Assembly (NCBI GenBank): GCA_963720765.1 | Contig: CAVRGS010000007.1 | Coordinates: 1-64,000 of the forward strand | DNA: 64,000 nt | Direction of reading: 5' to 3' | DNA from: DASUAS01 sp963720765 | GTDB taxonomy: Bacteria > Actinomycetota > Acidimicrobiia > IMCC26256 > DASPTH01 | Shown here: in pieces, positions 24,863 through 33,394 of the stretch | How the letters are laid out: the number at the start of each line of letters is the position of its first letter | How positions within the stretch are numbered: position 1 is the first letter of the stretch | The notes under the pieces: model-generated | Databases searched by the model: none | Told to the model about the DNA's origin: nothing | What the model saw: only the letters and a program-made list of their open reading frames with translations | Program-made: the position numbers and the translations under genes

Positions 24863-26143
24863 TCACCCCGAACGCGGGACGACCTTCCACGGCACGTCGC
24901 GCGACTGGTCGGGATCCTTCGGGAGACCGAGGACGCGCTCACCGAGGATGTTGCGCATGATCGCCGAGGTGCCCCCCTCGATCGTGTTCGCCTGCGCACG
25001 GAGGAAGCCGCGGGCCACGGTACGCGGTCCCTCGGCGCTGCCGGCCGCGAAGCTGAACGTCGCTTCGCCGACGAGACCCTTGCCCTCCCACGCGATGCCG
25101 TCGGCGCCCTCGAGGTCGACGGCCAACTTCTGCAATCGCTGGTTGAACTCGGCGCTCTGCAACTTGGTGATCGACCCTTCGGGCCCGGCCTCCGCGCCGC
25201 GGCGACGGCGGTCGGCGGCGCGCTGGTTGTTGAGTGCGATCAACCGGTGGTCGATCCACGCGGCGACGAGCCGCTGGCGCAGCACGGCGTCCTCAACTGG
25301 CGCGAACCGGTCGATCACGCGCTGCACGGGGCTCCCGCCGATGGTGTCGCCGCTCACCGAGCCCGGACCCGACAGCGACACTCGCTCGTTCATCAGCGTC
25401 GTGATCGCGACGCGCCATCCCTCGCCGACCGGACCGAGACGCCACACGTCGGGGACGCGCGCGTTCTCGAAGAACACCTCGTTGAATTCGGCGTCGCCGG
25501 TGATCTGGCGCAGCGGCCGCACCTCGACACCGGGTTGGTGCATGTCGACGACGAAGTAGCTCAAGCCCTTGTGCTTGGGCAGGTCGGGATCGGTGCGCGC
25601 CAGCAACATGCCGTAGCGAGCGAGGTGCGCGAGCGAGGTCCACACCTTCTGACCGTTGACGACCCACTCGTCACCGTCGCGCTCCGCGCGCGTCGCCAGA
25701 CCGGCGACATCGGAGCCGGCACCGGGCTCGCTGAAGAGCTGGCACCAGATCTCTTCGTTGGTTGCTATGCCCCGCAGGAACTGCTGCTTGAGCTCCTCGC
25801 GTCCCCACGCGATCACCGTGGGGCCGCCCATGCCGATGCCGATGATGTTGGTGGGGCGGGGCACGCGGTACTGGTTGATCACCTCGTTGACCGCCCGGGC
25901 CTGGCCCGGCGCCAGGGACGACCCGGCGCCGTACTCGGCCGGCCACGTCGGGGTGGCGAAGCCCGACTCGCCGAATGCCGTGCACCACGCGTCGTAGTCG
26001 AGGGCAGCGCGCAGGGCCGTCACCGTCGCGGTGTCGCCGTTGTCGACGGCTTCCATCCATCCCGCCGGCAGGGTGTCGGCGAGCCACTCTCGCGTGCGGT
26101 CGCGCAGTTCGTCGCCGGAGAGCGCGGACAAGTCACTCGACAT
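24863..26143 (-). CDS. Acyl-CoA dehydrogenase family protein
   Basis: This 426-residue FAD enzyme of fatty-acid oxidation transfers electrons to ETF. Blocks are WPAEYGAGSSLAPGQARAVN, the flavin-binding LFSEPGAGSDVAGLATRAER with QKVWTSLAHLARYGMLLART, then YFVVDMHQPGVEVRPL and the C-terminal EGGTSAIMRNILGERVLGLP. The usual catalytic Glu region cannot be placed with certainty. The ATG at 26143 is 24 bp from the divergent corA start; in-frame sequence further upstream is antisense to corA and is not coding. Confidence 0.92.
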   Translation of the reverse strand: MSSDLSALSGDELRDRTREWLADTLPAGWMEAVDNGDTATVTALRAALDYDAWCTAFGESGFATPTWPAEYGAGSSLAPGQARAVNEVINQYRVPRPTNIIGIGMGGPTVIAWGREELKQQFLRGIATNEEIWCQLFSEPGAGSDVAGLATRAERDGDEWVVNGQKVWTSLAHLARYGMLLARTDPDLPKHKGLSYFVVDMHQPGVEVRPLRQITGDAEFNEVFFENARVPDVWRLGPVGEGWRVAITTLMNERVSLSGPGSVSGDTIGGSPVQRVIDRFAPVEDAVLRQRLVAAWIDHRLIALNNQRAADRRRRGAEAGPEGSITKLQSAEFNQRLQKLAVDLEGADGIAWEGKGLVGEATFSFAAGSAEGPRTVARGFLRAQANTIEGGTSAIMRNILGERVLGLPKDPDQSRDVPWKVVPRSG

Positions 26144-26167
26144 GGCGCCGAGCGTAGGCTGCGCGCC

Positions 26168-27163
26168 GTGCTCCGTGCGTGGCGCTACGTCGCCGGCAAA
26201 CCCGGTCGCGAGGAAGCTCCGGTCGGCCATCTGCGCGACCTGTCGGACCCCGACCGCACGGTCCTCTGGATCGATGCCGAAGGTCCCGCGGACCGAGAGC
26301 AGCTCGAGGGTCTGAAGGCCGAGCTCGGGATGGGCGTGACCGTCGTCGATGCCATCCTCAACCCGCGCGAACGCACGAAGCTCATGCGCTACGGCGACTA
26401 CTTCCACGTCGCGGTGCACGATTGCAATTGCTCCCGCGGTGTCGTGACCAGCCGCGAGATCGACATCGTGACCGGACCGGGTTGGCTGCTCACGGTGCGC
26501 CATCCTGCCAACGACGGCTCGCAGGTCGATCTCGACGAGGTGGCCCGCCGATTCGAGCTGCAGCGCGCCGAGCACAGTTCGACCGAGCAGGGGTTCCTCC
26601 TGTGGGCGATCTTCGACGTGCTGGTGGACGGCTACTTCGACGTGACCGACATGGTCGATGACCGTCTCGACGAGATCGAGCAGATCGTGTTCCCCGATCC
26701 GCCCGACGACAGCTCGACCCCCGCGGTCCCGCGTGCGATCTTCGCGGTGCGCAGTGACCTGACGACCGTGCGGCGCGCGGCAGCACCGCTGCGTGAGGTG
26801 GTCAACGCGATCATTCGTCGCGAGATCGAGTTCGTCGGCGACGAGGCGATCGTCCACTTCCACGACGTCTACGACCGGGTGCTGCGCGTCGGCGATCTCG
26901 TGGAAGGCCAGCGCGACCTGCTGACCGGACTCCTCGAAGCCAACCTCGCGGTGACGTCGAACCAGCTCAACCAGGTGATGAAGAAGATGACGTCGTGGGG
27001 CGCGATCCTCATCGTCGCCACGCTCATCGCCGGGATCTACGGCATGAACTTCCGCAACATGCCCGAGCTCAGCTGGGAGTTCGGGTACCCGCTCGCGCTC
27101 GGCGTCATGGCCGCGATCACCCTTGCCCTCTGGTGGTACTTCAGGCGCAAGAAGTGGTTGTAG
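26168..27163 (+). CDS. corA: CorA-family magnesium/cobalt transporter
   Basis: This 331-residue divalent-cation channel has a soluble N-terminal domain (TVLWIDAEGP, VDAILNPRERTKLMRYGDY) followed by the long helix and two C-terminal membrane helices. The signature GMN motif sits at the end of the first helix (AGIYGMNFRNMPEL), and the protein ends with the basic tail YFRRKKWL. The start is GTG at 26168, in a 24-bp divergent gap with the acyl-CoA dehydrogenase gene. It is convergent with the CtpE-like ATPase, separated by only 6 bp. Confidence 0.93.
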   Translation: MLRAWRYVAGKPGREEAPVGHLRDLSDPDRTVLWIDAEGPADREQLEGLKAELGMGVTVVDAILNPRERTKLMRYGDYFHVAVHDCNCSRGVVTSREIDIVTGPGWLLTVRHPANDGSQVDLDEVARRFELQRAEHSSTEQGFLLWAIFDVLVDGYFDVTDMVDDRLDEIEQIVFPDPPDDSSTPAVPRAIFAVRSDLTTVRRAAAPLREVVNAIIRREIEFVGDEAIVHFHDVYDRVLRVGDLVEGQRDLLTGLLEANLAVTSNQLNQVMKKMTSWGAILIVATLIAGIYGMNFRNMPELSWEFGYPLALGVMAAITLALWWYFRRKKWL

Positions 27164-27169
27164 GCGCGA

Positions 27170-29590
27170 TCAGCTGGCGCTGCGCGCCAGGGCTTCTTCG
27201 TCGTCGGGATCTTCGTCGACCACCTCGTCGAAATTGCGTCGGCTCCCGATCACGCGACTGAAGCGCCAACCGATCTCGAGCAGCACGATTGCGACTCCCG
27301 CCACGATCGCGGCCTCACCGAGCACCCGGGCCGGCGGGAGCTGCACGGCGTAGAAGTCGCGCAGCGCCGGCACGAACAGGATCAGCGCCACCGAGCCGAC
27401 CATCGCCGCGACGAGGATCGCCTTCCACCCGTTCTTGTGCAGGGGCGTGAACGGACGTGCCTGCAACACCAGCACCCACAGCCCGACCGCGATGAGGACC
27501 AGGGCAGAGGTGGTGCGCACCTCGCGCGTCGGGAGGTCGTGGCCGTAGCGCGCGATCGCGTAGGCGACGAGCGCGGCCGACGCGGCGACGATGCCGGCCG
27601 GAATCGTGAACCGCAGCACGCGCACGATGAAGCCAGGGATGTAGCGACGCGAGTTGGGCGCCAACGCGAGGAAGAACCCCGGGATCCCGATGGTGAAGGT
27701 GCTGATGATGGTGAGGTGCCGCGGCAGATAGGGGTACGGCCAGTTGGCGATCACCACCGCGATCGCGAGCAGCACGGCGTAGACGGTCTTGGTGACGAAC
27801 AGGTTCGCCGAGCGCTCGATGTTGGCCATCACGCGCCGGCCCTCGGCCACCACGCCCGGGAGCGTCGAGAATTCGCCGTTGAGCAGGACGAGCTGCGCGA
27901 CCGCGCGGGTGGCGGCGGCACCCGAGCCCATGGCCACGCCGATGTCGGCGTCCTTCAACGCCAGGGCGTCGTTCACGCCATCGCCGGTCATCGCCACCAC
28001 GTGACCCTTCGATTGCAGGGCCCCGACCATCGCCCGCTTCTGCTGCGGGGTGACCCGGCCGAACACCCGGTGCTGCTCCAGCACCTCGGCCATCTCGTCG
28101 CGATCGTCGGGGAGCTCTCGTGCGTCGTATCCCCCACTCGGGTCGTCGAGGCCGACGCGCCCGGCGACGGCGGCAACCGTACGCGGGTTGTCACCCGAGA
28201 TCACCCGTAGCTCCACCCCCTGGGCGGCGAAGTACGCGAGGGTCTCGGCGGCGTCGGGCCGCACCTTCTCCGCGAACATCACCAGCGCGACCGCGATGAG
28301 GTCTGCGGGCAACGTCTCACCGGTGAGCGCGACGTCGCTGCGCGCGAGCACGAGCGTGCGCCGACCGCTCGACGCGAGCTCGTCGGCGCGTGCCCGCACC
28401 GGCGACGCGTTGTCGGTGACCACCATCTCCGGTGCGCCCATGATCCACGAGCCGTGACCGTCGAAGCTCGCCGCACTCCACTTGCGGGCCGACGAGAACG
28501 GCACCGCGCCGGTGCGAGTCCACCCCGGCGACGCGAACTGCTCGGCCAACGCGACCGCGGTGGCGTTGCGATTCGGATCGTCGGCGAGCGCACCCAACGC
28601 CTGGCCTGCGACCTCGGCGCCGTCCACGCCGTCCCCTGCGCCGAGCGCCTCGAGCTCGTCGAACACGATCGTGCCCTCGGTGAGGGTGCCGGTCTTGTCG
28701 AGGCAGACGATGTCGACGCGTGCGAGACCCTCGACCGCAGGCAGTTCCTGCACGAGCACCTGGCGCCGCGCCAGGGTCACCGCCGCGAGCATGAAGGCGA
28801 CGCTCGTGAGCAGCACGAGTCCTTCGGGCACCATCGCGACCACGCCGGCGACGGTCGAGCGCAGTGCGGTGTCGAGCTCGTGGTCGCGCAGCTGGCTCCA
28901 GAGCAGCAGCGCCGAGACCGGGATGAGCACCCACGTGATGATCCGCAGGATGGTGTTGATGCCTTCCATCAGCTCGGAGCGGGTGAGCTGGAACTTGCGC
29001 GCCTCGGTGGCGAGCTTCGCCGCGTACGAGGCGGGGCCGACCTTGGTGGCCTGGAACCGGCCCGACCCGGAGGCCACGAAGCTGCCGGAGAGGATGTCGT
29101 CGCCGACGTCCTTGTTGATCGGATCGCTCTCGCCGGTCAACAGCGATTCGTCGACCTCGAGCCCGTCGACCGCGCACACGACGCCGTCGCACGGGATCTG
29201 GTCGCCGGTGCGGACTTCGATCAGGTCATCGAGCACGACCGCCTCGGTGACGACCTCGTGCTCGGCCCCGTCGCGCAGGACGCGCACCGGGGCCGCGTTG
29301 CGCACCGCGAGGGCGTCGAGCTTCCGCTTGGCCCGCACCTCCTGGAAGATCCCGATGCCGGAGTTGGCCACGAGCAGGAGCGCGACGGTCGCGTCCTGGA
29401 TCGGCCCGATCACGAGGATCACGGCCACTGCAGCGCCGAGGATCGCGTTGAAACGGGTGAAGACGTTGGCGCGGATGATCTCCGACAACTTGCGGCTGGT
29501 GCGCTCGCCGGTGTCGTTGGTCTGGCCGCGAGCGACGCGCTCCTGCACTTCGGCCGCGGTGAGGCCGGTCGGTGCGGTCGTCACGTCCAC
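27170..29590 (-). CDS. P-type cation ATPase, CtpE-like
   Basis: This 806-residue P-type ATPase has the actuator TGES at 152-155, membrane helix 4 with MVPEGLVLLTS at 254-264, the phosphorylation site DKTGTLTEG with Asp298, and the hinge TGDGVNDALALKDADIG. Six or more further helices end at about residue 790. The PEGL helix with VLLTS is characteristic of the CtpE group, implicated in Ca2+ uptake in mycobacteria; there are no heavy-metal-binding CPC residues. The ATG at 29590 starts just upstream of the N-terminal actuator region. The PhoU/TrkA_C gene lies 22 bp upstream on the same strand, which may place both in one transcript. Confidence 0.9.
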   Translation of the reverse strand: MDVTTAPTGLTAAEVQERVARGQTNDTGERTSRKLSEIIRANVFTRFNAILGAAVAVILVIGPIQDATVALLLVANSGIGIFQEVRAKRKLDALAVRNAAPVRVLRDGAEHEVVTEAVVLDDLIEVRTGDQIPCDGVVCAVDGLEVDESLLTGESDPINKDVGDDILSGSFVASGSGRFQATKVGPASYAAKLATEARKFQLTRSELMEGINTILRIITWVLIPVSALLLWSQLRDHELDTALRSTVAGVVAMVPEGLVLLTSVAFMLAAVTLARRQVLVQELPAVEGLARVDIVCLDKTGTLTEGTIVFDELEALGAGDGVDGAEVAGQALGALADDPNRNATAVALAEQFASPGWTRTGAVPFSSARKWSAASFDGHGSWIMGAPEMVVTDNASPVRARADELASSGRRTLVLARSDVALTGETLPADLIAVALVMFAEKVRPDAAETLAYFAAQGVELRVISGDNPRTVAAVAGRVGLDDPSGGYDARELPDDRDEMAEVLEQHRVFGRVTPQQKRAMVGALQSKGHVVAMTGDGVNDALALKDADIGVAMGSGAAATRAVAQLVLLNGEFSTLPGVVAEGRRVMANIERSANLFVTKTVYAVLLAIAVVIANWPYPYLPRHLTIISTFTIGIPGFFLALAPNSRRYIPGFIVRVLRFTIPAGIVAASAALVAYAIARYGHDLPTREVRTTSALVLIAVGLWVLVLQARPFTPLHKNGWKAILVAAMVGSVALILFVPALRDFYAVQLPPARVLGEAAIVAGVAIVLLEIGWRFSRVIGSRRNFDEVVDEDPDDEEALARSAS

Positions 29591-29612
29591 CCGACGACGC
29601 TACTGGCAGCGG

Positions 29613-30848
29613 CTACGTCTCGACGCGAACCAGCGCGATCTCGCCGGTGGCGTCGTCCTCCAGCACGCGGTAGCCGCCGAGCTCGGCGAGGCGTGATCGT
29701 CCCTCGTCGGGACCCGAAGCGATCAGCTCGTCGCCCGCCTGCATCTCGACCGAGCCCCGGGGCCGGTAGAGGTAGCGGCCCGCGCGTCGGATGGCGAGGA
29801 GGTAGTAGCCGGTCTCCAGCTCGAGGTTGATGGCGGAGATCGCACGGCCGTCGAGGTAGGACCCTGGCGACACCGGCACGCGGACGATCACCTCGTCGGT
29901 GTCGCCGAACGCCAGCGCGAGCACCGGGTGCATCTCTTCGTTCTCCTCGACCAGCCACACCATCTGCTGAGCGGCGTCGCCCAGCTCCTCCGCGGCGGCC
30001 CCGAGGTGCAACAGCCCTCGCAACGGGGATGGTTCGACCTGCTCCGCCGCGCCGCGCAGCACCCAGACCTCGAGCCGCTCGCGCATCTCGTCGAGCCGGT
30101 CCTCGAGGTGGCTCACCTCGGCCGCGAGGCCCTGGTCGTTGAACAGCAGCGCGGAGTACGCGAGGCCGATCGCGACCTCGGACACGTTCTTCATCTCGAC
30201 GAGCACGTCGACGGCGCGGTCGAGGTCGGTCGGGATGGCGGGGTCGTCGTCGGTGCCGGGTGGGCGCCACTCGGGTGCGCCGGCGAGCACGCGCAACTCG
30301 GGGATGCCCCCGGGCGCGCCGCGAAGGATGAGGACGTCTTCGGGCAACAGCACTTCGTCGCCGTCGGGGTCGATCACCCACTCCTTGCCGCGCCGGATGG
30401 CGACGACGCGCATCCCGACCTCGGTGGGCAGGCACGCGGTCGCCAGCGATCGGTGGGCGAGGGCCGCGTCGGGACGGACGCGCACCCGGTGCGAGACCTC
30501 TTCGGCGGCGGCGAGATCGGCGACGAGCGCGGCCGGGATGCCGAGGTGGTGGGTGACGATGCGGGCGATGTCGACGGCTGCGTTCCCCATCCGTTCGATC
30601 GCCGAGAGGACATGCAGCACGCTCGACATCTCCTCGGCGTCGCGCGGTGAGCGCGCCGCGAGCACGCAGACCTCGCGCATGGTGTGGGCGAGGTCGGAGA
30701 GGAGCTCCTCGAGCTCGTGCACCTCGTCGGCCATGCCCGAGTCACCGAAGAACAGTGCGGCGTACGCCAGGTCGACCATGAGCTCGGACGTGTCCTTGGC
30801 CTCCGAGAGCATGGCCTTGAGATTCCGGGGTTGTTCGTCTTGTCCCAC
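29613..30848 (-). CDS. Tandem PhoU-TrkA_C protein (cation-channel regulator)
   Basis: This 411-residue cytoplasmic protein is built as an internal duplication: PhoU-like helical domain (about 1-115), TrkA C-terminal/RCK-C domain (about 118-185), a second PhoU-like domain (about 205-310) and a second RCK-C domain (about 315-405). The RCK-C copies are LPTEVGMRVVAIRRGKEW and LELETGYYLLAIRRAGRY, both ending in a GD-E-L/V-I-type strand. RCK-C domains often bind cyclic di-nucleotides or cations and gate transporters. Its neighbours are a P-type ATPase and an MgtE-like transporter, so it probably controls one of them. ATG at 30848; the dienelactone hydrolase gene is divergent. Confidence 0.85.
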   Translation of the reverse strand: MGQDEQPRNLKAMLSEAKDTSELMVDLAYAALFFGDSGMADEVHELEELLSDLAHTMREVCVLAARSPRDAEEMSSVLHVLSAIERMGNAAVDIARIVTHHLGIPAALVADLAAAEEVSHRVRVRPDAALAHRSLATACLPTEVGMRVVAIRRGKEWVIDPDGDEVLLPEDVLILRGAPGGIPELRVLAGAPEWRPPGTDDDPAIPTDLDRAVDVLVEMKNVSEVAIGLAYSALLFNDQGLAAEVSHLEDRLDEMRERLEVWVLRGAAEQVEPSPLRGLLHLGAAAEELGDAAQQMVWLVEENEEMHPVLALAFGDTDEVIVRVPVSPGSYLDGRAISAINLELETGYYLLAIRRAGRYLYRPRGSVEMQAGDELIASGPDEGRSRLAELGGYRVLEDDATGEIALVRVET

Positions 30849-30927
30849 AGTTGGGTTCTGAGGATATCCGCGTCGAAGGGTCCCAACGACAGATGCACGG
30901 AGGCCGGATGCGCGCGAGAGTCAGGAC

Positions 30928-31584
30928 ATGACCGACCTCACGCTCACCCTGCCCGCTTTCACGGTCGCCCCCGCCGCCGACGCCGAGCGGCGTGGCCCCG
31001 GGATCATCGTCGTGCACGAGGGCAACGGCATGTCCGCCCAGCTGTTGCGCTTCTCCGAGCGCCTCGCCGATCAGGGTTACCGCGTGATCGCGCCCGACTT
31101 CTTCGCGCGCTCCCACGACGTCGACCCCACCGACTTCGGCGCGGTGATCGGCTCGATCACGCCCGAGAACCTGAAGGGCGACTTCGCCGCCGCCGCCGAT
31201 CAGCTGCGTGCCGACGGCGCCACCTCGATCGGTGTGACCGGGTTCTGCATGGGGGGCTGGTTCACCTACCGCGCCGCGATGTGGGCCGGCGACCTCGGTG
31301 TGTCGGCGGCGGTGCCGTTCTACGGGGGCGGCATCGCCCGCGAGCTCGGCGAACCCGCGTGCCCGACGCTGATGTTCTTCGGTGGCAACGACCCGTACAT
31401 CCCCATGGCCGACATCGAGAAGGTGCAGGCCCACCACCCACCCAACGCGCGGGGAGACGCGGTCGTCGTGTACCCCGGCGCCGACCACGGCTTCATGCGT
31501 GACGGCTCCGAGAGCTACGACCCCGAGTCGGCGGCCGACGCGTGGTCGCGCATGCTCGAGTTCTTCGCGACCAACCTCACCTAG
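30928..31584 (+). CDS. Dienelactone hydrolase family protein
   Basis: This 218-residue alpha/beta hydrolase has GIIVVHEGNGM (oxyanion region), RVIAPDFFARS, the nucleophile VTGFCMGGW (Cys in GFCMGG), FFGGNDPYIPM carrying the acidic residue and YPGADHGFM with the catalytic His. This Cys-Asp-His set is typical of dienelactone hydrolases of aromatic-ring catabolism. The ATG at 30928 has CAGGAC upstream. It sits between two minus-strand ion-transport genes. Its stop overlaps the convergent mgtE stop as a shared CTAG. Confidence 0.9.
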   Translation: MTDLTLTLPAFTVAPAADAERRGPGIIVVHEGNGMSAQLLRFSERLADQGYRVIAPDFFARSHDVDPTDFGAVIGSITPENLKGDFAAAADQLRADGATSIGVTGFCMGGWFTYRAAMWAGDLGVSAAVPFYGGGIARELGEPACPTLMFFGGNDPYIPMADIEKVQAHHPPNARGDAVVVYPGADHGFMRDGSESYDPESAADAWSRMLEFFATNLT

Positions 31585-32816
31585 GTCAGCCCGAGGGCCA
31601 CGATCACCAGGATCAGCGCGACCGCCCCGAGGAGGTCGAGGCTCGAGGTGACGATCGGGATCCCGTGGTTGTCGGGATCGAGCCCCAGCTTGTGCGCGGC
31701 GACGGCGCCGTAGAAGCCGACGAGCACCGCGAACGTCGTTGCGATCACCCCCGCGAGCATCGACACCGCGATCATCTCCAGGCTCCCGGGCGACTTGAGC
31801 CCCGCGACGAGCGCAGCGATGTCGGCCGACACACCGAGCAGGAGGAACACGGGAACCGCGTACATGTACACGAGGAGGAAGTCCTCCCCGATCGAGCGGA
31901 GGCTCCCCTTGCCGGGCACGAGCGTGCCGAGGTGGAGCTTGGTCGAGACTCGCGCGCTGAGGATGCTGCCGAGGGCGCCGGAGTCCTCGAGGAACGGCGG
32001 CACCAGCACCAGCAGCGCGGGGTACACGAGGAACGACTCGAAGCGCTTCTCGATGGTGAGACCGGCGATGACGTCGATGGTGCCCGCGAGCACGAGCACC
32101 GGCAGTGACTCACGAGCGATGCGGCGCAGGATCGGGTACTTCGATCGGATGCTGGCGAACAGCGCGACGAGCGCCACCGCGGCGCAGAGGATCGCCACGA
32201 TCGTCGTGAGCCACGGGATGCCGACGAGGTAGGTCGCGAGGAACAACGCCGGCAACGTCACCATGTCACCGGCGGCGGTGACGATCGGCGCGGTGACGTT
32301 GTCGAGGTCCCAGTTCCGGCGAACCCCGACTTGGGCCACGAACACGGTGATCCCCATCACGACCAGCGAGGAGAGGAACCCACCGATCACCGAGATCACC
32401 ACGAAATCCGCGATCGAGATCGTGTTCTCGAGCCCGAACGCCACGCAGATGACCTTGGCCAGGATCGCGAGCACCAGCGACACCGAGAGCGACATCGACA
32501 ACGACGCCGCCAGGTTCTGCCCGACGAGGGTGTTGCGCCGGCCCGACATGCGGAAGGTACCGGTGTGCACCGCGGTCCCCAGGCGACTGCCGAGGGCGCC
32601 GAACACGTTGCCGCGCATGCCGATGGCAGCGGGGACGAGAACGAGGAGGCCGGGCAGGCTCTCGAGGGTGCCGGTGATCGAGCCGAGCGTCAGCCCGGCG
32701 ACCAGGTCACCGCCCGAGCTGAGAAGGAGCGCGTAGAAGCCGGCTCGGACCCCGGCGGCGTCCGAGCGCAACAGCGCGCGAAAGCGCGTGAGGACCGCTC
32801 GCCACGACTGCAACAT
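31581..32816 (-). CDS. MgtE-like (SLC41) divalent cation transporter, tandem membrane domains
   Basis: This 411-residue protein consists of two copies of the MgtE/SLC41 membrane domain without N-terminal CBS domains. The first copy has LESLPGLLVLVPAAIGMRGN and LGSRLGTAVHTG near residues 50-85; the second has VYPALLVLVPPFLEDSGALG and STKLHLGTLV near 270-310. The repeated P-A/F-x-G-N/A-L-G pore segment is diagnostic. About ten hydrophobic helices are visible. Lack of a gating domain fits control by the nearby PhoU-TrkA_C protein. The ATG at 32816 has no strong ribosome site. About 580 bp upstream contain no gene. Confidence 0.88.
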   Translation of the reverse strand: MLQSWRAVLTRFRALLRSDAAGVRAGFYALLLSSGGDLVAGLTLGSITGTLESLPGLLVLVPAAIGMRGNVFGALGSRLGTAVHTGTFRMSGRRNTLVGQNLAASLSMSLSVSLVLAILAKVICVAFGLENTISIADFVVISVIGGFLSSLVVMGITVFVAQVGVRRNWDLDNVTAPIVTAAGDMVTLPALFLATYLVGIPWLTTIVAILCAAVALVALFASIRSKYPILRRIARESLPVLVLAGTIDVIAGLTIEKRFESFLVYPALLVLVPPFLEDSGALGSILSARVSTKLHLGTLVPGKGSLRSIGEDFLLVYMYAVPVFLLLGVSADIAALVAGLKSPGSLEMIAVSMLAGVIATTFAVLVGFYGAVAAHKLGLDPDNHGIPIVTSSLDLLGAVALILVIVALGLT

Positions 32817-33394
32817 GGGTACTCGGAGGCTCGTTCATTTCCACCGCTCCTGGACGAGGACCCAGGCTACCCGCCTTCGCGAGGGTGATCTCGGCTCGGT
32901 GCACGCGCACGTCTTCCGTTCCATCACCTGCTTCCTGCGTGAACGGTCCGGCGATCGATGAGCACGCCGAGGACGACGGGGTGCGCCGCATCGCCGGTGC
33001 TGCGTGCCCGACGGCGGCGGCGCGACCCCGACGATGTCGCCCCGAACGAGGGGGCGCATCGGTACAACGGCAGCGACGTCGGCAGTTGATCGACAGCACT
33101 GGGGAGCGCGGCACCGGGAGTGGCCGCCTGGTCATCGATCCCGCGGCCCTGCAGACGAAGGCGAGCCTCGGGTTCGACGGCAGGATCCTCGGCGGACCGG
33201 CTTGTCGAAGCAGTCGATGACCGTGGACCTGAGCCGGTACGACCACGACAGCGACACCTCGACGACGCCAAGGCACTGCCGGAGCCGGTCGTGCCGTCGT
33301 CGGCGTCGGCGTCGGCCGGCGGCCTCGCCACAAGCGCGTACGACGGATTCGTTCGGTCCGGTTCGACCTCGTCCTCTCGGCCGATGCACGCGCG
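32817..33394. other. Gene-free stretch upstream of the mgtE-like gene
   Basis: No reading frame here looks like a complete conserved gene. Short protein-like stretches occur in several frames: on the minus strand GVVEVSLSWSYRLRSTVIDC, on the plus strand GSGRLVIDPAALQTKASLGF. That is what a decayed gene would leave. Near the mgtE start, the minus strand contains the small hairpins CCTGG-N8-CCAGG and CCT-CGCGA-AGG, which could lie in an mRNA leader. I could not match it to an M-box or another known riboswitch. Confidence 0.4.

Noticed and set aside
24686..27163. Very long open frames spanning the acyl-CoA dehydrogenase and corA genes on both strands (for example 24686-27163 plus and 24863-26863 minus)
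   Set aside because: Only part of each frame (26168-27163 plus, 24863-26143 minus) gives a conserved protein. The rest is an antisense or shifted reading of the neighbour, common in high-GC DNA.
32817..32960. M-box or other Mg2+ riboswitch in front of the mgtE-like gene
   Set aside because: Two small hairpins are present, but I could not find the conserved core of any known riboswitch.
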